From positions 1 to 64,000 of the forward strand of contig CALFNG010000205.1 of assembly GCA_937902985.1 (NCBI GenBank): a stretch of DNA of 64,000 nt. Reading direction: 5' to 3'. The notes beneath the pieces are model-generated. The model was given only the letters and a program-made list of their open reading frames with translations, ran no database searches and was not told where the DNA came from. This DNA comes from an uncultured Myxococcales bacterium (GTDB taxonomy: Bacteria; Myxococcota_A; Polyangia; Polyangiales; Polyangiaceae). A program made the translations under genes and the position numbers. Below, piece after piece: positions 52,154 to 60,900 of this stretch (its first letter is position 1; every line of letters starts with the position of its first letter).

Positions 52154-53065
52154 CTACACGGCAACCTTGAAAGGGATCGCCGGGTGCGGCTCGTAGCCGC
52201 TGAGCGTGAAGTGCTTCATGACCGCCGGCGTGTCGGCGTCGAGCAAGGGCCGCAGGTCGTCGAGGGACCGGATCGCCGGATCGATGGTGAGCCGGGGCAG
52301 CTTCCTGGGCGCGCGTTCGAGCTGCGCCTGGAGCCCGGGCACGTGGTCGTACTCGGCCATGCTGCCGTCGGCCTTCCGCGTGTAGACGTGCGCGTCGACC
52401 ATCGTGTGCCCGAAGATTCCCGGCCGGATGCCCGTGAACCGCGAGAAGAGCTCGAGCAAGAACGCGTAGCCGGCGATGTTGTAGGGGACTCCGAGCGCCA
52501 CGTCGGCGCTGCGCTGCGTGAGGTGCAGGCAGAGCATCGGCTCGCCGCGCTCGTCTTGCTGCACGTTGAACATGAAGAGCAGATGGCACGGCGGGAGTTG
52601 GCTCGTCTGCGCGTTGCCCGGAGCCCAGGCCGTGACGACGAGGCGCCGGCTCATGGGGTTTCGCTTGATCTCGTCGGCGACCCACCGGATCTGGTCGTTG
52701 AAGGCGACGCGGACGCCGGGCCCCGCGCCGTCGGGCGCGCTCTCGTGCACGGGAAAGTGCCGCCAGAAGTTCCCGTAAGCGCTCGGAACCCGTCCGCTCT
52801 CGTCGGCCCACGGATCCCAGAACTTGCAGCCGTGCTTCTTGAGGAGGCCGATGTGCGTCTCGCCGCTCAGGAACCAGAGGTTCTCGACGACGATGTTCTT
52901 CCACGAGATCTCCTTGGTCGTGAGGAGCGGGAAGCCTTCGCGAAGGTCGATCTCGTAGTTCTCGTTGAAGGTGGAGAGCGTATCGACTCCGGTGCGATTC
53001 GGCTTGCGTGTCCCCTTCTGGAGCACGGAGCGAACGAGATCGAGATACTGCTTCACCCTGCTCAT
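52154..53065 (-). CDS. thyA: Thymidylate synthase
   Basis: ThyA converts dUMP to dTMP with methylene-tetrahydrofolate. The 303-residue enzyme has GTRKPNRTGVDTLS, RRLVVTAWAPG, the catalytic Cys160 in LPPCH, LTQRSADVALGVPYNIAGYA and the C-terminal PFKVAV. The ATG at 53065 starts MSRVKQYLDL. The first eleven or so codons and about 55 bases upstream are duplicated near 53.8 kb. An open frame continues upstream of the ATG through a 42-bp repeat array because 42 is a multiple of three, but family length argues against that longer start. folA follows. Confidence 0.97.
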   Translation of the reverse strand: MSRVKQYLDLVRSVLQKGTRKPNRTGVDTLSTFNENYEIDLREGFPLLTTKEISWKNIVVENLWFLSGETHIGLLKKHGCKFWDPWADESGRVPSAYGNFWRHFPVHESAPDGAGPGVRVAFNDQIRWVADEIKRNPMSRRLVVTAWAPGNAQTSQLPPCHLLFMFNVQQDERGEPMLCLHLTQRSADVALGVPYNIAGYAFLLELFSRFTGIRPGIFGHTMVDAHVYTRKADGSMAEYDHVPGLQAQLERAPRKLPRLTIDPAIRSLDDLRPLLDADTPAVMKHFTLSGYEPHPAIPFKVAV

Positions 53066-53120
53066 TTGTCTCCGCCCGCGCCCCGCGTCAACCTTGAGCG
53101 CTGGCTCGGGCCTCCGTCGT
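53038..53120. repeat. Direct repeat copy A (thyA 5' end and leader)
   Basis: This copy includes tgcttcaccctgctcat (complement of the thyA start), tccgcccg, gcgtcaac and tgagcgct-ggctcggg. It matches 53759-53856 over about 80 bases with a few changes and one 14-base insertion in the other copy. Confidence 0.88.
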
Positions 53121-53142
53121 GGCGCGCAAGGGAAGAAACCGC

Positions 53143-53170
53143 GAAGGCGCGAAGGCGCGAAGGCGCGAAG
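53143..53170. repeat. 8-bp tandem repeat (GAAGGCGC)
   Basis: About three and a half units of gaaggcgc follow aaaccgc, recalling the dispersed CCGCAAAGGCGC word at 251-270 with one A changed to G. It sits 80 bases upstream of the thyA start. Confidence 0.85.
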
Positions 53171-53241
53171 TTTGGCAAGCCAATCGTCGGCGGCGTAGCT
53201 CCTTCGACTCCCTCGAGGAGCCCGTCGATCAACGGCGCGAC

Positions 53242-53619
53242 CCGATCGGCTCGCCTGAAAGACCCGTCCCTCAGCGAACCAGACCAGTCGGCTCGCCCGA
53301 GAGACCCGTCCCTCAGCGAACCAGACCAGTCGGCTCGCCCGAGAGACCCGTCCCTCAGCGAAGTAGCCCGATCGGCTCGTCTGAGAGACCCGTCCCTTAG
53401 CGATGTAGCCCGGTCCGCTCGCCTGGGAGACGCGTCCCTCAGCGAAGCCGCCCAGTCGGCTTGCCTGAGAGACGCGTCCCTCAGCGAAGCCGCCCGATCG
53501 GCTCGCCTGAGAGACGCGTCGCTCAGCGAAGCCGCCCAGTCGGCTCGCCTGAGAGACGCGTCGCTCAGCGAAGCCGCCCGATCGCCTCGCCTCGGAGACA
53601 CGTCGCTCAGCGAAGGCGG
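53242..53619. repeat. 42-bp minisatellite, 9 copies
   Basis: Nine head-to-tail 42-bp units start at 53242 with consensus words ccgatcggctcgcctgagag, acgcgtccctcagcgaagcc and gc. Two unit subtypes alternate (ccgatcgg and ccagtcgg). Copies near 53284-53367 are closest to one another, and copies near 53452-53577 form a second close group. Since 42 is 14 codons and four helical turns, several frames stay open. Confidence 0.95.
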
Positions 53620-53758
53620 CCCGCGCCTCAGCGGAGCCGATCGCCCGGTCAGCGCGAGCCATCACCCTACCCCGCCGAAGGATGCGGGCCTTGGCGAAGC
53701 TCGTGAATCTCCCGGCGCAAGAGACCCGGTCACGAGCGAAGCCGACCGCTCTGCGAGC

Positions 53759-53856
53759 AGGTCGAGATGCTGCTTCACCCTGCTCATTTCGTCTCCGCCC
53801 GGGTGTCTCCGCCCGGGCCGGCGTCAACCATGAGCGCTCGCTCGGGCTTCAGTCGT
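53759..53856. pseudogene. Direct repeat copy B carrying a truncated thyA start
   Basis: The segment 53759-53787 on the minus strand encodes MSRVKQHLDL, differing from the real thyA start by Tyr to His, and then runs into unrelated DNA. The flanking bases continue the match to copy A, including the tgagcgct word. The Asp-rich lipoprotein gene ends inside this copy (stop at 53849-53851). Confidence 0.82.
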
Positions 53857-54298
53857 CTGCGGCCTCGCTCGCGGCCCCGGTGTCGCCCGGGTCGGTCGCG
53901 TCGCCGGCGTCGGGAAGGCCAACGGCGCCGTCGGGTGCGGCGGCCTCGCCGGCATCCGCGCCAGAGGACGCATCGGCGGCTGCGTCGCCTGCGTCGGGCG
54001 GCGGCGCCTCTCCGGCATCGGGCTCGCCGGAGTCGCCAGGCAGGGCCCCGTCGTCGCTGTCACCGGCACCGTCGTCGCCGGAGGCCTGGTCGGACGGCGC
54101 GTCACCGGTAGCGTCGCCCGTCACATCGTCGCCCGCATCGCCCCCTTCGGTCGTCGCGTCAGACGAGCCTCCACCCCGCGTGGACCCGTCGGGGAACGGG
54201 AGGCTGTCGACGTCGACCCCCACGAGCGCGTCGCATCCTGCCAGAACGAGCGCGGTGGCCACGACGAGAGCGCTCGGGAACGACGACCGCGTCTTCAG
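53849..54298 (-). CDS. Asp/Ala/Gly-rich lipoprotein with non-standard start
   Basis: The mature protein is about 125 residues and is dominated by DAG, GDA and DDG words, ending EAADD. It follows a convincing lipoprotein signal: basic n-region (LKTRSS), hydrophobic core and lipobox LVLAGC. The frame has no ATG, GTG or TTG before that n-region: the only early candidate is CTG at 54298 (or ATC farther up, next to AGGAGG at about 54320). A GTG at 54262 would leave a signal of only nine residues. Acidic Asp-rich lipoproteins are common in myxobacteria and may bind Ca2+. The function is unknown. Confidence 0.6.
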   Translation of the reverse strand: MKTRSSFPSALVVATALVLAGCDALVGVDVDSLPFPDGSTRGGGSSDATTEGGDAGDDVTGDATGDAPSDQASGDDGAGDSDDGALPGDSGEPDAGEAPPPDAGDAAADASSGADAGEAAAPDGAVGLPDAGDATDPGDTGAASEAADD

Positions 54299-54500
54299 AC
54301 GTGAGCGTCGCTTCGTGCGCCGGCCGATTCCCCTCCTGGGCCACTATCAGCGAAATATGGCAGATGGGGAGCCAGGCTGACAACCGCCGACACGCGGATT
54401 GCGTCCCGGGCGGCCCGACTGGCCTGCGACGCGGCGCAACAACACCCGGGGGCGTTGGACCCTTGCCGCGCCTCAACCCCGGCTCGCGTCGGCCGACGCG

Positions 54501-55415
54501 TCACCGCGCGATCAAGGCCTTCTCTTCTTGCCCGAGCGCCCCGATGGCCTCGAGGCACCGCTCGGCGAGCGCGCGGTACGTCTTCGGGCCGCCGGGCCTC
54601 TGGAGCAGCGCCCCGAAGTCGACCGGGGCGCCGAACACCATGTGGATCGGCGTGCCGCGGCCGGTGATGCCGCCGCGAACCTGCGCGACGAGGTCGTTGC
54701 CCAGGCCATTCACGAAGACCGGGACGACGGGCACGCGCGCCTTGTGAATGACGCGCCCGACGCCGCTCTGGGCCGGGAGGAACGTGTAGGGGTCGTCGTC
54801 TTTCTTGCGGGTGCCTTCGGGGTGAAGCCCGACGAAAAATCCGCCCCTGCGGAGAAGCGCGGCCACCTCGTCGAGGCTCGCGAGGTTCAGGACCGCCCGG
54901 CTACGCTCGCGAAAGATGGGGGGGTACATCGCGAAGAAGCTCATCGCGCCGTTCACGAAGGGCCCGAGCGGGTTGTCGTAGAAGAACGTCGACCGCACCG
55001 GGAAGAGAATGCGGTGCGGCAATCCGCGGGCGACGAGCTCGGCGGCCGTGACGTAGAGGTCGAAGAACGAGCGATGGTTCGAGACCAGGATGACGCTCTT
55101 CGCGTCGCCCCAGGCGGGCAGGCGCTCGAGGCCGTGCACGTTCCGCAGCCTGGCGGTGGCGGTGCGGATCCACCATTGCCCGACCGTGCGCTGGAGCGCG
55201 CGGATGCCGTCGTCGAGGAGCCCCGGCTCGAGGCTCGCCCGAACGAGGCGAATCTGCGCCCGCTCGAGGCGCGAGAGAGACGACTCTCCGAGCTCGAGGA
55301 GATCGTGGTCGCTCGCCTCACCGGGCGCGTCGCCGGGAGGCCGACCGGGGCGAGGGGGCCCCTCGGACCGAGAGCGGCGCGAATGGGCGCCGAGGTGGAA
55401 ATTGGAGGTACTCAT
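54501..55415 (-). CDS. PlsC-type 1-acyl-glycerol-phosphate acyltransferase
   Basis: The acyltransferase motifs are clear: NHRSFFD (N113-H114 to D119) and HPEGTRKK (198-205), with the phosphate-binding FVNGAMSFF segment between. The enzyme transfers acyl chains to lysophosphatidate or a related lysolipid at the membrane. It carries an N-terminal region of about 100 residues before the domain. It lies just 48 bases from, and diverges from, a HAD/LarA-like/ElbD/SDR run. That position fits a role in the same lipid pathway, as in the elb locus of M. xanthus. Confidence 0.88.
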   Translation of the reverse strand: MSTSNFHLGAHSRRSRSEGPPRPGRPPGDAPGEASDHDLLELGESSLSRLERAQIRLVRASLEPGLLDDGIRALQRTVGQWWIRTATARLRNVHGLERLPAWGDAKSVILVSNHRSFFDLYVTAAELVARGLPHRILFPVRSTFFYDNPLGPFVNGAMSFFAMYPPIFRERSRAVLNLASLDEVAALLRRGGFFVGLHPEGTRKKDDDPYTFLPAQSGVGRVIHKARVPVVPVFVNGLGNDLVAQVRGGITGRGTPIHMVFGAPVDFGALLQRPGGPKTYRALAERCLEAIGALGQEEKALIAR

Positions 55416-55463
55416 CGCCCGGCCCCCTAGAGATACACGAGAACCGTTGACAGTCGCGTCGCC

Positions 55464-56186
55464 GTGGACAATAGCCAGGCCTCAGTGCCAGCCAGCTTTT
55501 TCGACGTCGACGGCACCCTCGTACATACGAACCTGCTGCACCCGACTGTCTTCTACCTGACGAATCAGCCGAACCCCCTCCGGAGCCTCGGCGCCCTGGC
55601 GCGCGCGGCCCTCGGCGGGCCCCGGATGGTCCTCGCGGAGCTGGTCGATCGCCGGCGGTTCAACGAGCTCCTGTTCGCGAACTACGAGGGCATCTCGAGC
55701 GACCGCCTGCTGACCCTCGCGGACGAGGCCTTCGACTCCGTGATGAAGCGCGCCGTCTATCCCGGCGCGCGCGACCTCGTGCAGCGCTGCCTGGGCGAAG
55801 GGCACGACGTGGTGCTCGTCTCGGGGGCGCTCGACTTCTTGATGGAGCGGCTCGCGCGCCACCTGGGCGCGACCGCCGTCATCGCCAACCGCCTCGACTT
55901 CAAAGACGGCTACGCGACCGGCAAGGTGCTGCGGCCCATCGTGGCCGGCCCGGAGAAGGCGCGCCTCGTTCGCGAGTGGGCCAGGGACCACGGCCACGAC
56001 CTCGGCGACTGCTTCGGATACTCCGACAGCTACTCCGACGTGCCCATGCTCTCGGTCGTCGGCCACCCCTGCGCCGTCAACCCCGACTATCGCCTGGCCA
56101 AGCTCGCGCTGACCTATTCCTGGCCGGTCATCCACCTCGGTAAGAGGCCCGCCGTGGAGTCTCGCATGCTGGAGCGCCTTCCATGA
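55464..56186 (+). CDS. HAD-superfamily IB phosphatase (SerB-like), elb locus
   Basis: This 240-residue protein has the nucleophile motif FFDVDGTLV (D14, D16), motif II VLVSGALDFL, a Lys/Arg-rich motif III near GPEKARLVREW and motif IV FGYSDSYSDVPML. HAD-IB members dephosphorylate phosphoserine or lipid phosphates such as lysophosphatidate. In this setting, before a LarA-like enzyme and ElbD, a glycerolipid phosphate is a reasonable substrate. The start is a GTG. The next gene overlaps its stop by 4 bases. Confidence 0.9.
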   Translation: MDNSQASVPASFFDVDGTLVHTNLLHPTVFYLTNQPNPLRSLGALARAALGGPRMVLAELVDRRRFNELLFANYEGISSDRLLTLADEAFDSVMKRAVYPGARDLVQRCLGEGHDVVLVSGALDFLMERLARHLGATAVIANRLDFKDGYATGKVLRPIVAGPEKARLVREWARDHGHDLGDCFGYSDSYSDVPMLSVVGHPCAVNPDYRLAKLALTYSWPVIHLGKRPAVESRMLERLP

Positions 56187-57895
56187 CCACCCCGTCGTCG
56201 TCCGGACCGAAACCGCCGCAGCACGCGGTGGCCGTCACGTTGCCGGTTCGAGTCAAGAGCCTCGAGACCCCTGCCCCGCCGTCGTCGCCGGCGCTGGTCT
56301 CGCGCGCGCGCGGGCGCGCCGACCATCCACTGGTGGTCACGATCGACAAGCGAAGCGCGGCGCGAAGCGTCTTCAGCGGCGACACCGTGCTCGAGGTCGA
56401 GCTGCCCGTGGGCTCGCGCGTCATCTACCCGCGGCCGCCCATGGAGGCACTCAAAGACGTCGCGGCGGCCGTTCGCTACGCATGCAACCACCCGCTGAAG
56501 AGCGACCCGCTGCACGCGAAGCTCCGCCCGGGCATGAAGGTCGTCATCGCGATCGACGACGTCTCGGTGCCCCTCCCGAGCATGCGCCGGCCCGACGCCC
56601 GCGAGCAGGTCCTCACCGTCGTTCTCGAGCTCCTCGCCGATCACGGCGTCGAGGACGTCGAGATCATCATCGCCACGTCGATCCACCGGCGCATGACCGC
56701 GGCCGAAGTGCGCCACGCCGTGGGCGACCGCATCTTCGGAGCCTACTGGCCCGACCGCCTCTACAACCACGACGCCGAAGATCCCAAGGGCATGAAGACC
56801 CTCGGCACCACCGAGCACGGCGAGGTCGTCGAGATCAACCGGCGCGCCGCGGAGGCCGACCTCCTCATCTACGCGAACGTGAACATGGTCCCCATGAGCG
56901 GCGGCCACAAATCCGTGGCCGTCGGCCTCTGCGGCTACGAGAGCCTGCGCGCGCACCACAACCCGCGCGTCATGCGCGACTGCTGGTCGTACATGGACCC
57001 GGCGTCGAGCGCGCTCGCGACGAGCATCGAGCGCATGGGGCGCCTCGCGGAGAAGGCGCTCGACGTCTTCCACATCGAGACCACGATCAACAACCGCATG
57101 TTCGACGCGCCGCTCTCGTTTTTTCACAAGAGCGAAGACGACTGGACCGGCGGCGAGCGCGCGGCGTTCAAGGGGCTCGCCTTCACGCTCTCGAAGCTGC
57201 CGAGCGCCGCCCGGCAGGCAATCTTCCAGCGCGTTCCCTCGCCCTACGGGGTCACCGGCGTCAACGCCGGCGAGTGCGAAGCCGTGCACGAGAAGACCCT
57301 CGAGAAGAGCTTCGCGCAGTACCTCGTGCCGGTAGTCGGGCAGTGCGACGTGCTCGTCACGGGCATTCCGTACATCAGCCCGTACAACGTCAACTCGTTC
57401 CTGAACCCGCTGCTCGTGCAGGTGATGGCGCAGGGATACCTCTTCAACTTCTACAGGGGGGCGCCGCTCGTCAAGAAGGGGGGCACGATGATCGTCTTTC
57501 ATCCGTGCACCGACCAGTTCGACAAGGAGCACCACGCTCCGTACATCGAGTTCGTGCACGACGTGCTCGCGCAGACCCGCGACGCCGCCGAGATGCACCA
57601 CAAGTTCGAAGAGAAGTTCGCGAGAAACCCGGCGTACGTCGAGTTGTACCGGAAGGGCCACGCGTACCACCCGGCCCACCCCTTTTACATGTGGTACTGG
57701 GGCGAGGCCGGCCGCCAGCACCTCGGGCGGGTCATCGTCGTCGGCGCAGACAACGACTACATCCCGAAGCTCCTCGGCTGGGAGACCGCGCGAACGTTCG
57801 CCGAGGCCCTTGCGATGGCCAAGGGCTCGAAGCGCGACCCGGAGATCACCATGCTTCACGTGCCGCCGATCGTGATGGCGGACGTCACCGTGTGA
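56183..57895 (+). CDS. LarA-like (nickel-pincer racemase/epimerase family) protein of the elb locus
   Basis: Residues about 65-450 resemble LarA (DUF2088): SIHRRM with H168, and SGGHKSVAVG with K243, followed by H259. Spacing of H168, K243 and H259 (75 and 16 residues) mirrors H108, K184 and H200 of Lactobacillus LarA as I recall them. LarA uses a Ni-pincer nucleotide bound to that Lys to move hydride at alpha-hydroxy acids. The second acid/base His of LarA (about 10 residues before the Lys) is not present here. At 570 residues it is longer than LarA (about 425). No larB, larC or larE is in the window. It overlaps the HAD gene and precedes elbD by 13 bases. Confidence 0.8.
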   Translation: MTTPSSSGPKPPQHAVAVTLPVRVKSLETPAPPSSPALVSRARGRADHPLVVTIDKRSAARSVFSGDTVLEVELPVGSRVIYPRPPMEALKDVAAAVRYACNHPLKSDPLHAKLRPGMKVVIAIDDVSVPLPSMRRPDAREQVLTVVLELLADHGVEDVEIIIATSIHRRMTAAEVRHAVGDRIFGAYWPDRLYNHDAEDPKGMKTLGTTEHGEVVEINRRAAEADLLIYANVNMVPMSGGHKSVAVGLCGYESLRAHHNPRVMRDCWSYMDPASSALATSIERMGRLAEKALDVFHIETTINNRMFDAPLSFFHKSEDDWTGGERAAFKGLAFTLSKLPSAARQAIFQRVPSPYGVTGVNAGECEAVHEKTLEKSFAQYLVPVVGQCDVLVTGIPYISPYNVNSFLNPLLVQVMAQGYLFNFYRGAPLVKKGGTMIVFHPCTDQFDKEHHAPYIEFVHDVLAQTRDAAEMHHKFEEKFARNPAYVELYRKGHAYHPAHPFYMWYWGEAGRQHLGRVIVVGADNDYIPKLLGWETARTFAEALAMAKGSKRDPEITMLHVPPIVMADVTV

Positions 57896-57908
57896 GCGAG
57901 GCGCGGCG

Positions 57909-60900
57909 ATGGCGAACGGAACCCTGACGCCCGGCAGCACGCACGCGCCGCCCGGCCCCGGCGACAGCCCCGCCGGCGCGCGCACGCAGCCGCCGGTGCT
58001 CGACGTCGCGCACGTCTTTCGCGGAGCGCACCTCGTCATCCTCGGCGGGACCGGGTTCCTCGGGAAGGTCTTCTGGGGGATGCTCCTCGATCGCTATCCC
58101 GAGGTCGAGCGCGTCTATCTCGTCGTCCGGTCGAAGGCAGGCGCGACGCCCGCGGCGCGCTTCTGGAACGACATCGCGACGAGCGAGGCGCTCGGCCCGC
58201 TGCGGCGCACGCACGGCGAGCGTTACAAGGAGTTCCTTCGCGAAAAGATCGTCCCCATCGACGGCGACATGGGGCGACCCCTCTGCGGCCTCGACGACGC
58301 GCTCGTCCGCGAGCTCGCGGGCACGATCGACGCGGTGATCAACGTGGCCGGCGTGGTCGATTTCAACCCGCCGCTCGACGCGGCGATCGGCGCGAACGCC
58401 TTCGGGGCGCAGAACCTCGTCGCCCTGGCCCGTGCGCTCGGCACGGCCGACACGCGCGACTCGACCGGCTCGGCGGGCGCGAAGGCCCGACGCGCCGCGA
58501 TCTTCCATACGAGCACGTGTTACGTGGCGGGCCGGCGCGACGGCCCCATCTACGAAGAAGACCCGCGAGAGCATCCGTTCCCGCGCTCCGACGAACTCGG
58601 GGCCGACGCGTGGGAGCCGGAGCGCGAGATCGCCGAGTGCCTCGACCTCGTCGAGCAGGCGAAGCATCGCGCCGACGACGCGTTCCGCCAGAGCGAGTTC
58701 GCCGAGGCGGCGCGCAAGAGCCTCGCGTCGCGCGGCGAACCGGTGGAGGGCCCTGCGTACGACGACGAGTTCGGGCGCGTGAAGCGCCGGTTCGTCGCCG
58801 AGCGCATCATCGAGGGGGGCCTCGATCGCGCGACGCACTGGGGCTGGCCCAACATCTATACGTACACCAAGGCCATCGGCGAGCAGATCATCGCCTCGAG
58901 CGGCGTCCCCTTCACGATCGCGCGCCCGGCGTGCTGCGAGTCGTGCCTCGAGTTCCCGGAGCGCTCGTACAGCGAAGGCATCAACACGAGCGCCCCCCTG
59001 CTCTACCTGATGATGAAGGGCCAGGTGCAGATCCTGGCCAAGCACGTCCCGCTCGACCTCATCCCGACCGACTACGTCGTGGCTGGGATGATCCTCGCGC
59101 TCGCGGAGCTCGTCGAGGGCACGGCGGCGCCCGTCTACCAGTTCGGCGCCAGCGACGTGAACCCGTGCTCGGCGCAGCGCTTCGGCGAGATGGTCGGGAT
59201 GTACAAGCGCAAGTACCTGCAGCGCGGCGGCAGCGGCAGCCCGTTCCAGGCCGCGCTCGCCCGCGTCGCGTCCCGCGTCGAGCCGAGCTTCGTCGACCGC
59301 GCGCGGTTCGATCTCGTCGGGCCGCCGGCCCTCGCGAAGGCCGCGCGCGGCCTCGCGTCGCTCATGCGCGGCGCGTCGCCGGCGTTCGCCCCCGTGGCCA
59401 AAGCCCTCGAGAGCACCGCCTACCGCACGGCCAAGATCGCCGAGATCCAGCGCCTCTTCGAGCCCTTCAGTTCGAAGCTCAACGGCCCCTTCGACTGCTC
59501 CAACACGCGCGCCGCGTTCGCCCGCGCGACGGACGCAGACAAGGCCAGGCTCCGATGGGCGCCCGAGTCGATCGACTGGCTCGACTGGATGATGAACATC
59601 CACATGCCGGCCATCGAGAAGCGCGTCATCCCGGAGATGGACCGGCGCCTCAAGAAGGAGCCGCGACCCCTCACGGCGCACACGACGATCGTCTCGATGG
59701 TCGAGCAGATGGCGACGCGCCACGATCTCGCCCTCGCCCTGCAGCAAGTCACCGCCGACGGCCTGACGCGAACGACGTTCCGCGACGTGAAGCGCGGCGC
59801 CGACGCGATGGCCGCGCGCCTCGCGGCCGTCGGCGTGACCAAAGGCCAGCGGGTCGTCCTCGCCGCGCAGAGCCACCCCGACTGGGCGGTCGCGTACTTC
59901 GGCATCGTCCGCGCAGGCGCCGTGGCCGTGCCGATCGACCCGGCGCTCGACGCCCTCGGCTGGCGGAGCATCCTCGCCGAGAGCGAAGCCTCGGTGGTCG
60001 TCTGGGACGAAGCCGTCCCCGGGCGCGACGCGATCAGCGCCGCCCACCCGGAGCTCGTTCCGCTCGACCTGCGGGCGGCGGTGCTCGCCGACGACTCGCT
60101 CGCACCGCCCGACGTGGCGATCGCGCCGGGCGACGTCGCGAGCCTGCTCTTCACGAGCGGGACCACCTCGCGCCCCAAGGGCGTCATGCTGACGCACGCG
60201 AACTTCACGTCGCTCGTCGCCGGGCTCGCGCCGATCTTCCCGCTGTCGCGCGGGGACGCGGTGCTCAGCGTGCTCCCGCTCCACCACACGTTCGAGTTCA
60301 CGTGCGGCCTCCTGCTGCCTCTCTCGCGGGGCGCGCGGGTCGTCTACGTCGGCGAGCGCACCGGCGAGGGGATCAGCGAAGGGCTGCGCGCCGCCCGCGC
60401 GAGCGCGATGGTGGGCGTGCCCGCGCTCTGGCAGCTCCTCGAGCGGCGCATCTTGCAGCAGGTCGACGCGAGCGGCCCGATGGCGCGCGCGGCGTTCGAC
60501 GCGGCCACGGCGGCCAACGCGTGGCTCTCGACGAACCTCGGGGTCGACGCCGGGCGCGTGCTCTTCGGCGCGGTCCACGGCCACCTGGGCGGTCAGATGA
60601 AGTGGCTCATCTCGGGCGGCGCCGCGCTGCCGCGCGAGACGCAGGAGCTCTTCTTCGGGCTGGGGCTCCGGCTGACGCAGGGGTACGGCTTGACCGAGGC
60701 GGCTCCGGTCCTCACCGTGACCCGGCCCGGCGCGCGCCTCGAAGCCGGCGTCGGCAAGCCGGTCCCGGGCGTCGAGCTGCGCATCGACGACGCCGACGAC
60801 CGGGGCGTGGGTGAGGTCATCGCGCGCGGCGCCAACGTGATGGTCGGGTACACCGATCCCGGCGCCACCCGCGAGGCGATCGACGCCGAGGGCTGGCTGC

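Larger units (their letters stand above)
53066..53848. other. Repeat island between the Asp-rich lipoprotein and thyA
   Basis: No real gene was found in these 783 bases. They hold the rest of direct-repeat copy A, an 8-bp tandem (53143-53170), a 42-bp minisatellite (53242-53619), a degenerate tail to about 53680, and copy B with a truncated thyA start. Long open frames here are due to the 42-bp period and low stop density. Confidence 0.75.

Noticed and set aside
53119-53706. Several frames of 80-180 codons through the 42-bp array
   Set aside because: They exist in three or more frames at once because 42 is divisible by three. No start signal or codon bias supports one of them.
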